Positions 26,455-34,219 of a stretch of 64,000 nt of DNA are shown in pieces. The position numbers and the translations under genes were made by a program. The notes under the pieces were generated by a model, which had not been told where the DNA came from, made no database searches, and saw only the letters and a list, made by a program, of their open reading frames with translations. This DNA is from an uncultured Acetatifactor sp. (GTDB lineage Bacteria; Bacillota; Clostridia; Lachnospirales; Lachnospiraceae): positions 8,394 to 72,393 of the forward strand of contig CAJUCT010000006.1 of the NCBI GenBank assembly GCA_910585015.1. The letters are read 5' to 3'. Positions within the stretch are counted from its first letter, which is position 1. The number at the start of each line of letters is the position of its first letter.

Positions 26455-26525
26455 TTTAAGATTTATTTAAGGACATTTAAGATTAATTTAAGGACATTGT
26501 CCGCCATTTATCAGCCTGTTATAAT
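26455..26525 (+). promoter_or_regulatory. Promoter with four phased TTTAAG repeats
   Basis: TTTAAG occurs at 26455, 26466, 26476 and 26487, that is with 11-, 10- and 11-bp periods, forming two 22-bp direct repeats with one mismatch. They end just before TTGTCC (26497-26502), a 17-bp spacer and TATAAT (26520-26525). Helically phased hexamers upstream of a weak -35 are typical of OmpR/PhoB-family response regulators such as PhoP. Confidence 0.65.
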
Positions 26526-26635
26526 GTTTTAAACAGGACTGTGACAGATACCCTTCTATTCAGATTGTAAGCCTTTGGGAGTTACGGTTGTGGATAGAGG
26601 GGTATTTTTATGAGTCCGTGCGAGGAGGCAGCAGA

Positions 26636-29095
26636 ATGAAAAAATACAGAAAAAAATTTACGGCGCTGGCCCTGTGGACGGCCCTGTGTATGCAAGCGCT
26701 GGCCGGCTGCGGGCAGGCGGATGACAGTCCGGGTGAGCTGGGATTGGTATCTAATATAGCAACAAATTCCCCGGAGGCGGAGTCTCTGTATATGACAGAG
26801 GATAATGCAGGGGATTCGGCGGCGGCCCGTGTGTCTGTGCTGGAGGGCAGGGAGCCCTATGACCTGCTGACCCAGCCCTGGCAGGAGCCGCAGAAGGCAG
26901 TGCCGGCGCCGTCCTGGTGGAATCTGACTGCCTATCAGGAGGATCTGCTGCAAATTCCTCAGGATATGGTCAGCGGCGCCAAACATCGGACAGTGGATGG
27001 CAAGGATTACTATGTTCTGGTCCGCTGCGACAATTATGTGGAGGACCAGGAGAATTGGGAATTATTGTATTTCCTGAACCATGTTGACGGGGATACGCTG
27101 GAGATGGAGTGCCGTCAACTGTATCTGGAGGAACTGGAACTGACAGGCGCTCATGATGTGGTATCTATAGATGTGGCGGAAGGCAGAGTGGTAGCTTTTG
27201 TCCAGGAGCAGGATAGGCAGTCCCACCAGATAATAGGATATTATGGGGTATGGTTTGACCAGGACGGGCATGTGGAGGATAGCCAGGATCTGCTGCCCGC
27301 CCTGGGGGAGGCCCGGCTGATTCAGGAGGGAGGCTATCTGTGGGAGGATACTGCCAAGTGGGACAGCAGGGGATATTACTGCGTCCGGGGAACCGATGAA
27401 AGCGGTCAGTACGGAATCATAGAGGCATCGGGAGAACTGGCAATGGTGCTGGATCCTGCCCAGGGACTGGGGCAGCCCAATGTCAATCTGTACCATGACA
27501 GCCAGGGAAGATGTATATGGGAGGCGGTCAGCTATGAGGAACTGGCCAATGTGTTCTGGTCCATAGGGGAGGAGCGGCAGGTAAAGCTCTATGAGGGCGC
27601 TTATCAGTTTGTTGACAGCCGTGTCATGAATGCTTACGGGGATCTGTACTATGTAAATTCCAACAATGCTCTGGTGCGTTGGGATGCCTCCACGGGCAGC
27701 TGCGAGAATCTGTATCTTGGAGGAGGCGCCTCATTCAGAGAGTATTGCGCATTTCTGCAGAACAGCAGCGGCGACATTGTGCTCTTTTATGACGACGGCG
27801 GCAGGGAATATCTGTTTAGAATCGCCAACGAGGATGTGGAGCAGGTGGAATTGACACTGGCATGCTACAATGCTTTTGCGGATGCCTACACCAACATGTA
27901 TGTGGGAGAGTTTAATAGGTTACATCCGGGCGTTAAGATCAATCTCCAGCTGCCCGACAGCTGGGAGGGGAGGGACAGCAGCTGGACCAGGATCCAGGCC
28001 GATCTGGCGGCGGGGAATGGGCCGGATCTGTTGATGGCTCTGCCGGCGCAGCTGAGAACCCTGCAGGAAAAGGGACTTCTGACAGAACTGTCACAGGTAT
28101 TGGATCAGGACACACAGGAGCAGATCTTCGACGGGGTGCTGGAGAACGGCATGATGAACGGCGGACTTTACAGCATTTCCCACACAGCTGCCGCCACAAC
28201 TCTGTTTGTCTCCAATAAGCTGTGGCCGGAGGATACCTGGACCTGGGAGGATGTGGTGGCTTTGCTGGAGCAGCAGGAGCAGGCCGGACATCCTGTGCAG
28301 TCCATTCTCAATGAGCCCTTTGGCAATGATCTGACAGGGAGATATCTGCTGTGCTATTTCTTTTTAGCGGATCTGGAGCACTGCTCCCTGCTGGATCTGG
28401 AGGAGGGCAAAGCCTATTTTGACACTGAGGAATTTTGCCATCTGCTGGAGGTGTGCAAGCGATATGCCCAGACCAGTTCCATGGGAAATTCTATCAATAT
28501 GGACACAGAGCTGGCAGCGGCCAGGAAGCGGTTGAAAGAGGGAGAAATTCTGTGCTACAAGCCCCTTGGGTCCGCCGGTGATTTCAGGAGGTTCTGCGAA
28601 GACATGGCCGACCTGGGGGAGGAATATCATATGGTGGGATATCCCACCCAGGGCGACAACGGAAATTTTTTGAACTGCTACGAGGGAATCGCAATATGCG
28701 CTGACACGGAACATGCGGAACTGGCGGCGGAGTTTCTGAACTACATTGTCAGCCGGGGGTGCCAGGAGAAGGCGGATTATCCCGTGCGGAGGGACACTTT
28801 TACCGAGAGGATATCGGAGAAAGTAGAGTACAGGAGATCGGATGCCAAGCCCATTGTGTTCCTGCGGACCTCCCAGGGAGCCATGGAGATAGATGCCAAG
28901 CCGGACGGCACCTCTTATCTGCCGGAATATCTGACCTTTATGGACAGCTGCCGGATTTCCACAGGAATAACGGAGCCTATAGAGGAGATTATCCTGGAGG
29001 AGGCGGACGCCTTTTTTGCCGGGGATAAGGATGCCCGGACTGTTGCCGGCATCATCCAGAGCCGGGTGCAGCTGTATCTGAATGAAAACTGGTAA
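26636..29095 (+). CDS. Lipoprotein with N-terminal propeller-like domain fused to a solute-binding domain
   Basis: An 819-residue lipoprotein (lipobox ALAGC, Cys about 25). Residues about 90-415 carry repeated beta-rich blades with no named family. Residues about 420-819 are a cluster-1 type extracellular solute-binding protein (FNRLHPGVKINLQLPDS, GNGPDLLMALPAQLRTLQEKGLLTEL, EDTWTWEDVVALLEQQEQ). GAGGAGGCAGCAGA precedes ATG 26636. No permease is adjacent. A second protein of the same architecture is at 45175. It may be a ligand sensor or an orphan binding protein rather than an ordinary transporter part. Confidence 0.8.
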   Translation: MKKYRKKFTALALWTALCMQALAGCGQADDSPGELGLVSNIATNSPEAESLYMTEDNAGDSAAARVSVLEGREPYDLLTQPWQEPQKAVPAPSWWNLTAYQEDLLQIPQDMVSGAKHRTVDGKDYYVLVRCDNYVEDQENWELLYFLNHVDGDTLEMECRQLYLEELELTGAHDVVSIDVAEGRVVAFVQEQDRQSHQIIGYYGVWFDQDGHVEDSQDLLPALGEARLIQEGGYLWEDTAKWDSRGYYCVRGTDESGQYGIIEASGELAMVLDPAQGLGQPNVNLYHDSQGRCIWEAVSYEELANVFWSIGEERQVKLYEGAYQFVDSRVMNAYGDLYYVNSNNALVRWDASTGSCENLYLGGGASFREYCAFLQNSSGDIVLFYDDGGREYLFRIANEDVEQVELTLACYNAFADAYTNMYVGEFNRLHPGVKINLQLPDSWEGRDSSWTRIQADLAAGNGPDLLMALPAQLRTLQEKGLLTELSQVLDQDTQEQIFDGVLENGMMNGGLYSISHTAAATTLFVSNKLWPEDTWTWEDVVALLEQQEQAGHPVQSILNEPFGNDLTGRYLLCYFFLADLEHCSLLDLEEGKAYFDTEEFCHLLEVCKRYAQTSSMGNSINMDTELAAARKRLKEGEILCYKPLGSAGDFRRFCEDMADLGEEYHMVGYPTQGDNGNFLNCYEGIAICADTEHAELAAEFLNYIVSRGCQEKADYPVRRDTFTERISEKVEYRRSDAKPIVFLRTSQGAMEIDAKPDGTSYLPEYLTFMDSCRISTGITEPIEEIILEEADAFFAGDKDARTVAGIIQSRVQLYLNENW

Positions 29096-29101
29096 AAGGG
29101 C

Positions 29102-29130
29102 TTGACAAACGCTCTATTAACTCCTATACT
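29102..29130 (+). promoter_or_regulatory. Consensus promoter of acpP
   Basis: TTGACA (29102-29107), 17-bp spacer, TATACT (29125-29130). This near-perfect vegetative promoter fits a highly expressed acyl carrier protein. Confidence 0.85.
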
Positions 29131-29211
29131 TTCTATAGCTTTATGCTAATTACCATGAAAAAAGGGTATTCTATATCAGGAAAAGCCCTGACTAAAGGAG
29201 AGGTTACAAGT

Positions 29212-29445
29212 ATGTTGGAAAAAGTAAAAGAAATCATTGCAAAGCAGTTGAATCTGGATGTGGATGAGATTACCGAGAGCACTTCCTTCAAAGATGATCT
29301 GGGTGCGGACTCCCTGGATCTGTTTGAATTGGTGATGGCATTTGAGGAGGAGTATGATATTGAGATTCCCTCTGAGAACCTGGAGGGTATTGAAACCGTT
29401 GGCGATATCATCAAGCTGATGAAGGAAAGCGGCGTAGAGGAATAA
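29212..29445 (+). CDS. acpP: Acyl carrier protein
   Basis: A 77-residue acidic protein. The phosphopantetheine attachment motif GADSLD places the modified Ser at residue 34, and FEEEYDIEIP and LKKLGV-like ends match AcpP. A strong AAAGGAGAGG site identifies ATG 29212; the frame extends upstream to 29143 without a site. It stands alone with its own promoter and terminator, not in a fab cluster, so it could be the primary or a secondary ACP. Confidence 0.93.
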   Translation: MLEKVKEIIAKQLNLDVDEITESTSFKDDLGADSLDLFELVMAFEEEYDIEIPSENLEGIETVGDIIKLMKESGVEE

Positions 29446-29464
29446 CAAGGACAATCCCTGGCGG

Positions 29465-29493
29465 CGGCTTTGAAGTAATTCAAAGCCGTTTTT
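29465..29493 (+). terminator. Intrinsic terminator after acpP
   Basis: CGGCTTTGAA (29465-29474) and TTCAAAGCCG (29479-29488) form a perfect 10-bp stem with a GTAA loop, followed by five Ts. Confidence 0.95.
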
Positions 29494-29539
29494 ATAGTTG
29501 GAGTTAAAATAATTTATTATTCGGAAATGAGGTAAGCGT

Positions 29540-31510
29540 ATGAAAATAGAAATCAGTGCAGAGGAAAAGATAAAGGTCCAGCAAGGAATGATAGGGCTTT
29601 TCTTTGAGGATATCAACTATGCGGCGGACGGCGGGCTGTATGCGGAGATGCTGGAGAACCGATCCTTTGAGTTCATGAAGGCCACCGGGGATGCCAAAGA
29701 TTATCAGACGGAGTATGACGGGAGCTATGCCTGGAGCATGTATCCGGCCGGAGCGGAAGGGGCGGCTCGTCCTGTCACCGGCAGTCCCCACAGCGAGGAG
29801 AATCCTCACTATATGCGCCTGCGGGCGGAGCGGGCCGGGGAGGGCATACAGAACAAAGCCTTTGAGGGTATCTATTTAAAGAAGGGGATGGAATACAAGC
29901 TGGTATTTTGGGCCCGCTGTGTGAACTTCGCAGGGAATTTTGAAGCCTTTGTGGATAAGGGCGGCGCGCGGTATGCCCGGGTTGGGGTCGCTGCCTCCCA
30001 AGGACAGGAGGAGACTTACAATCATTTCCGCAAGTATGAGGCGGTCATGCGGGCCGAGGAGGATGTGGAGAAGGGAAGCTTTGTTCTGGCCCTGTCCGAT
30101 CCCGGCACGGTGGAACTGGACTTTGTATCCCTGTTTCCCGGCGATGCCGTCTGCGGGATCTTCCGCCGGGATCTGTTTGACATGCTGAAGGAACTTAAGC
30201 CAGGTTTCCTGCGTTTCCCGGGAGGATGTATCGTGGAGGGGAACACTCTGGCAAACCGCTATCGGTTCAAGGATTCCCTGAAACCTGTGTGGGCCAGGAG
30301 GAATAACTGGAACCGGTGGGCCGTACACGGCAATAACGAGGAGAACCGGTACGAGAGCAAGTACAGCCATTACAATCAGACATTGGGGCTGGGATATTAT
30401 GAGTATTTCCTGCTCTGCGAGTTGATCGGCGCCAGGCCCCTGCCTGTGCTGAACGTGGGCTTTGCATGCCAGTATCAGTCCGACGAGATGGTGGCTGTTG
30501 ACAGCCCTGCGTTTCAGGAGTTTTTGCAGGACGCGCTTGATCTGATTGAGTTTGCCAACGGGGAGGAAGGCACTCCCTGGGGGGACGTGCGCGCCCGGAT
30601 GGGACATAAGGAGCCTTTTGGACTGTCTCTGCTGGGTGTGGGCAATGAGCAGTGGCAGACGGAGCGGGCTGATTTCTTTGAGCGGTATGAGATTTTTGAA
30701 AAGACCATACACGGGCAGGATCCGCATATCAGGCTCATTGGATCCGCCGGACCGGATGTCACCTCCGAGAGATATGACAAGGCATGGGAATTTTATCACG
30801 CCCATGGAAAGCAGGAGAATTTTGTGTATGCGGTGGACGAGCATTATTATGTGAAGCCGCAGTGGCTCTACGATCATGTGGATTTTTATGACAATTACCC
30901 CAGGGAAGTGAAGGTGTTTTCCGGGGAATATGCGGCCCATCCCGCCAGCGGGTTCAATAAGCCCCAGGCCAATACGCTGGAAGGAGCGTTGGCGGAGGCG
31001 GCGTTCCTTACCGGGGTGGAGAGGAATGCGGACGTGGTTTATCTGGCCTCTTACGCGCCGCTGTTCGCCAGGCTGGGATATGCCCAGTGGTCCCCGGATA
31101 TGATATGGTTCGACGGGACGGCCTGCTACGGCAGCCCCAGCTATTATGTGCAGAAGATGTATGCCTGCAACATGGGTGACGTCATGTTGGAAACCCGTAT
31201 GGACAGGGATGCGGCGGCCCAGGGGATCTATTACTCTGTCAGCTGCAGGGAGAAAACGGAGGAGATCATCCTCAAAATTGTCAACTCCGGGGATGAGCCG
31301 CAGGAGATAGATTTAGAACTTCCCGAGATATGGGCAGATAAGCGCAGGATACAGGCCACAATCCTGACGGGCCCGGAGCGGGATGCCTGCAACAGCATCC
31401 AGGAGCCTCAAAGGATCGCTTCTTATGAGGAGCAGCTTGCGGGCCCTGATGGCATTGTGCTGCCGCCGCTGTCCTTTGTCGTGCTGCGGATAGGAAATTA
31501 TCCCGACTAA
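29540..31510 (+). CDS. abfA: GH51 alpha-L-arabinofuranosidase
   Basis: A 656-residue enzyme. The acid/base Glu is in GVGNEQWQ (E370) and the nucleophile Glu in VFSGEYAAH (E463), and LRFPGGCIVEGN is a family landmark. Length fits the larger GH51 subtype with an extra N-terminal beta-sandwich (about 60-200). No signal peptide, so it removes arabinose from imported arabino-oligosaccharides. ATG 29540 is preceded by GAGGTAAGCGT. The released L-arabinose can enter the araB/araD route encoded at 42.5-45.0 kb. A long palindrome overlaps its stop codon. Confidence 0.92.
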   Translation: MKIEISAEEKIKVQQGMIGLFFEDINYAADGGLYAEMLENRSFEFMKATGDAKDYQTEYDGSYAWSMYPAGAEGAARPVTGSPHSEENPHYMRLRAERAGEGIQNKAFEGIYLKKGMEYKLVFWARCVNFAGNFEAFVDKGGARYARVGVAASQGQEETYNHFRKYEAVMRAEEDVEKGSFVLALSDPGTVELDFVSLFPGDAVCGIFRRDLFDMLKELKPGFLRFPGGCIVEGNTLANRYRFKDSLKPVWARRNNWNRWAVHGNNEENRYESKYSHYNQTLGLGYYEYFLLCELIGARPLPVLNVGFACQYQSDEMVAVDSPAFQEFLQDALDLIEFANGEEGTPWGDVRARMGHKEPFGLSLLGVGNEQWQTERADFFERYEIFEKTIHGQDPHIRLIGSAGPDVTSERYDKAWEFYHAHGKQENFVYAVDEHYYVKPQWLYDHVDFYDNYPREVKVFSGEYAAHPASGFNKPQANTLEGALAEAAFLTGVERNADVVYLASYAPLFARLGYAQWSPDMIWFDGTACYGSPSYYVQKMYACNMGDVMLETRMDRDAAAQGIYYSVSCREKTEEIILKIVNSGDEPQEIDLELPEIWADKRRIQATILTGPERDACNSIQEPQRIASYEEQLAGPDGIVLPPLSFVVLRIGNYPD

Positions 31511-31596
31511 CGTTAAGATTTTCCAATTTCCGCACAGCGCATGTCGCATAATCGGGCAACATGCACTGTGCGGAAAGGAAAATCTGATCGTTAGTC
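31505..31596. repeat. 92-bp long palindrome overlapping the GH51 stop
   Basis: Arms of about 42 nt (31505 on, against 31596 back) are complementary apart from a few mismatches and a two-base bulge; cores include AGATTTTCC, TTTCCGCACAG and GCATGT. The right arm's GGAAAGGAAAATCT recurs exactly at 42278-42291. It may terminate or protect the GH51 transcript, or be a REP-type element. Confidence 0.8.
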
Positions 31597-31628
31597 AGTA
31601 TAGAAGGGAATATAGAGAATTTATATTC

Positions 31629-31658
31629 TTTACAAAAGTTCAGATTGTCCTTTATAAT
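31629..31658 (+). promoter_or_regulatory. Promoter of the 76-residue protein
   Basis: TTTACA (31629-31634), 18-bp spacer and TATAAT (31653-31658). A 7-bp inverted repeat, GAATATA/TATATTC, lies just upstream (31610-31630). Confidence 0.65.
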
Positions 31659-31689
31659 AAGAGCATACATATAAACAGAGGAGGAGTAC

Positions 31690-31920
31690 ATGGGCATGGA
31701 TATAAAAGAACAGATCAAAAAGGCAGTGGAAAGTATCAGCAAGGACAAAAAATTGCAGGAGCAATTCCAGAAGGAGCCCGTAAAGGCTTTGGAGAGCATA
31801 CTGGGTGTGGATTTGCCTGATGATGTGATAAACCAGGTGATCCAGGGTGTCAAGGCGAAGCTGGCGGTGGACAATGTTTCGGACGCAGTGGATGCCTTGA
31901 AAGGATTATTCAGCAAATAA
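31690..31920 (+). CDS. Small helical protein of unknown function
   Basis: A 76-residue soluble protein, MGMDIKEQIKKAVESI at the start, with a central FQKEPVKALESILGVDLPDD. The pattern of a helix, an LGVDLP turn and a second helix is faintly like the leader region of Nif11/NHLP-type precursor peptides, but there is no Gly-Gly cleavage site and no modification enzyme nearby. Expressed from its own promoter with a strong GGAGGAG site and closed by a strong terminator, so it is probably an independent, well-made protein. Function unknown. Confidence 0.75.
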   Translation: MGMDIKEQIKKAVESISKDKKLQEQFQKEPVKALESILGVDLPDDVINQVIQGVKAKLAVDNVSDAVDALKGLFSK

Positions 31921-31929
31921 AGCAGCAGG

Positions 31930-31959
31930 GGACAACCGGTCATCGGTTGTCCTTTTTTT
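31930..31959 (+). terminator. Strong intrinsic terminator
   Basis: GGACAACCG (31930-31938) pairs with CGGTTGTCC (31944-31952), followed by seven Ts. Confidence 0.95.
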
Positions 31960-32124
31960 GGCGATGTCCTGTGGGCAGCTGTATTGCAAAGGCAGATGTA
32001 TCAAGGTGCGGCGGATTTTGAAGATAAATGGGGAAAGATTTGTTCTGTGGCAGATGCCATGGGAATATGCTGGTATAAAGTCAGATGATCTGCCTGTATA
32101 AAGGAGGCAGGGAAAAGAGGAACA

Positions 32125-32799
32125 ATGCTGAATTATCTGTGGGCGGCAATGATCGCCATCGGCATTATTTATGCCGCGTTTACCGGCAATCTGGAGGCCA
32201 TCACCAACGCGGCGCTGGACAGCGCAGGGGAAGGAATCTCCCTGTGCATTACCACGGCGGGGGTCATGGCCCTGTGGATGGGGCTGATGGAAATTGCCCA
32301 GCAGGCGGGCCTGGTGGCGAAGCTGACCAGGGGAATCAGCCCGCTGCTGGGCTTTTTGTTTCCGCGGATTCCCAAGGGGCATAAGGCCAGGGAATATATT
32401 GCTACCAACATTATTGCCAACGTGTTGGGACTGGGCTGGGCCTGCACTCCGGCGGGATTGAAGGCCATGGAGGAGCTGGCGAAGCTGGAGGCGGAGAGGG
32501 GGAATCCCGAGTATCTGGAGGATTTATCCCGGGGGCATCCGGGCAACGGGCTGCCGGAGAAGGGGGAAGGAAGGAAAAAAGGATCAAAGGGAGTAAAGGG
32601 CCGTATGGCCAGCAAGGAAATGTGTACTTTTTTGATACTGAATATTTCCTCTTTGCAGTTGATTCCTGTGAATATGATCGCTTACCGCAGCCAGTATGGA
32701 AGTACCCGCCCGGCGGCAATCATAGGGCCTTCCATCCTGGCCACGCTGGTCAGCACAGTGGTGGCGGTGGCGTATTGCAAAATAAAAGACCAGAGATGA
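32125..32799 (+). CDS. spmA: Spore maturation protein SpmA
   Basis: A 224-residue membrane protein. MLNYLWAAMIAIGIIYAAFTGN, GVMALWMGLMEIAQQAGL and NIIANVLGLGWACTPAGLKAMEEL are typical of SpmA, which with SpmB contributes to spore core dehydration. Relative to the 196-residue Bacillus protein it has a longer charged loop (about 135-165, rich in Gly/Lys) between the nucleoside-recognition-like segments. GAAAAGAGGAACA precedes the ATG. Its partner spmB, normally adjacent, lies 870 bp away beyond a decayed gene. Confidence 0.9.
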   Translation: MLNYLWAAMIAIGIIYAAFTGNLEAITNAALDSAGEGISLCITTAGVMALWMGLMEIAQQAGLVAKLTRGISPLLGFLFPRIPKGHKAREYIATNIIANVLGLGWACTPAGLKAMEELAKLEAERGNPEYLEDLSRGHPGNGLPEKGEGRKKGSKGVKGRMASKEMCTFLILNISSLQLIPVNMIAYRSQYGSTRPAAIIGPSILATLVSTVVAVAYCKIKDQR

Positions 32800-33129
32800 A
32801 AAGTGTGCAAACAGGGTTTTCCATAGCCAGTTATATAATCATATGGTTATGGAAAAGTAAATGGAAGAATTGAAGGTTTTGGTTATTCCGGAAAATATAA
32901 ATTGGGGTGTTGTTTGGCGTTACATGGTTTCTTTTGCTTGGAGGGATTGTTACTCATATTAATAAGAAATAAACAAAAATCCACTTTCTTTATGAAATCT
33001 ACAAAAATATTCTTTATGCTACTAATAGAATTAAGTGAAAGGACATGATGATTATGGATATGATTTTGAAAACAACACCCCTGGGCCATGCGAATATATC
33101 TTGAGCGAGTGTGAGGATTGGAGGCAGAG
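32800..33129. other. A+T-rich gap between spmA and the MoxR remnant
   Basis: No gene is supported in these 330 bp. It contains a hairpin (TTTTCCATA-g-CCA at 32817 against TGG-t-TATGGAAAA ending 32856) whose TTTTCC/GGAAAA ends resemble the palindromes at 8478 and 31505, then A+T-rich sequence with many stops in all frames. It looks like inserted or decaying DNA. Confidence 0.6.
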
Positions 33130-33547
33130 ATGAATATTAAGGAAGCAAAGGAAGAGATCAGGAAATCGGTGGAAATATATCTGGATAAGGATGAATTTGG
33201 GGAGTATGCCATTCCGGTGTCCCGGCAGCACCCTATTTTTATGGTGGGTGCCCCGGGAATCGGAAAGGCGGCTATCATGCAGCAGATCGCCTCGGAACCG
33301 GGCGTTGCCCTGGTATCCTAATGAGATCAACTGTGTTTCCGAGACACCTGAGTATAATAAGTCGGTCAGGGAATTTGATGTGGTCACCTTAGACCGTTTA
33401 AAACGAATTGATGTGACGGAGGACTTTTCAGTATGGAAACAATATGCCTATGGACAAGGGATACATGCCGCCCATGACCAAGAACAGAATCTCACAGGGG
33501 AGGTTCAGGCGCTGATGGAATTATTAACACAAAACAGCACTATGTAA
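33130..33547 (+). pseudogene. Decayed MoxR-type AAA+ ATPase with internal deletions
   Basis: ATG 33130 (GGAGG upstream) begins MNIKEAKEEIRKSVEIYLDK and reaches a Walker A-like GAPGIGKAAIM where the usual Thr is Ala, then breaks at about 33315. The next frame resumes with NEINCVSET, the Walker B-side motif, and jumps directly to PEYNKSVREFDVVTLDRLKR, the sensor region. In intact MoxR relatives these blocks are separated by roughly a hundred residues and by another few dozen. Two deletions and a frameshift therefore explain the layout. It sits between spmA and spmB. Confidence 0.8.
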
Positions 33548-33668
33548 AGTAAAAATGTCATCTGAAAAATATAAAAGCATATATTTTAGAGAGTATCTTT
33601 TAGCTGAAATCCTGTGGGGCGATGTTTTTCTAATTGATATGTCCCGCAATAGTAAGATAGGAGTTAAT

Positions 33669-34190
33669 TTGAACGCACTCAGCCATATTTCAGATATCAT
33701 CATTCCGCTCCTTCTATTTTACATAGTGGGATACGGCGTGGTATCCAAAGTAAAAGTTTATGAGGCTTTCCTTACGGGGGCAAAGGAGGGGCTTAAAGTG
33801 GTGGCGGACATTATGCCCACGCTGGTGGGACTGCTGGTGGCGGTGGGCGTATTGCGGGCATCGGGCTTTCTGGACTTTCTGGCGGGTCTGCTGGCCCCCT
33901 TGGCGGAACCGGCTGGAATTCCCGCCGCGGTGGTGCCGGTGATGCTAATCAAGCTTTTCTCCGGATCTGCCGCCACGGGGCTGGTACTGGATGTATTTCG
34001 GACCTACGGGCCGGACAGTTATATCGGAACATTGGTGTCCATACTGATGAGTTGTACCGAGACCTGTTTTTATACCATGAGCGTGTACTATCTGGCGGCG
34101 AAGGTTACCAGAACCCGCTATACCCTGCCCGGAGCCCTGCTGTCCCTGGCGGCCAGCGCCGCCATGAGCGTGATGCTGGCCCGGATGTGA
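33669..34190 (+). CDS. spmB: Spore maturation protein SpmB
   Basis: A 173-residue membrane protein, close to the 178 residues of Bacillus SpmB. ISDIIIPLLLFYIVGYG, FLTGAKEGLKVVADIMPTLVGL and SCTETCFYTMSVYY are family signatures. I place the start at TTG 33669, with ATAGGAG five bases upstream. The open frame extends to ATG 33555, but the added 38 residues do not resemble SpmB and follow the MoxR remnant. If spmB lost its native promoter or coupling to spmA, it may depend on read-through across the inserted segment. Confidence 0.88.
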   Translation: MNALSHISDIIIPLLLFYIVGYGVVSKVKVYEAFLTGAKEGLKVVADIMPTLVGLLVAVGVLRASGFLDFLAGLLAPLAEPAGIPAAVVPVMLIKLFSGSAATGLVLDVFRTYGPDSYIGTLVSILMSCTETCFYTMSVYYLAAKVTRTRYTLPGALLSLAASAAMSVMLARM

Positions 34191-34219
34191 TAGGCGGCTT
34201 TTTACCGTTTCAGCCGGCG

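Noticed and set aside
31690..31920. Nif11/NHLP-type precursor peptide
   Set aside because: The core is only loosely similar, there is no Gly-Gly site or Cys/Ser/Thr-rich tail, and no modification enzyme nearby.
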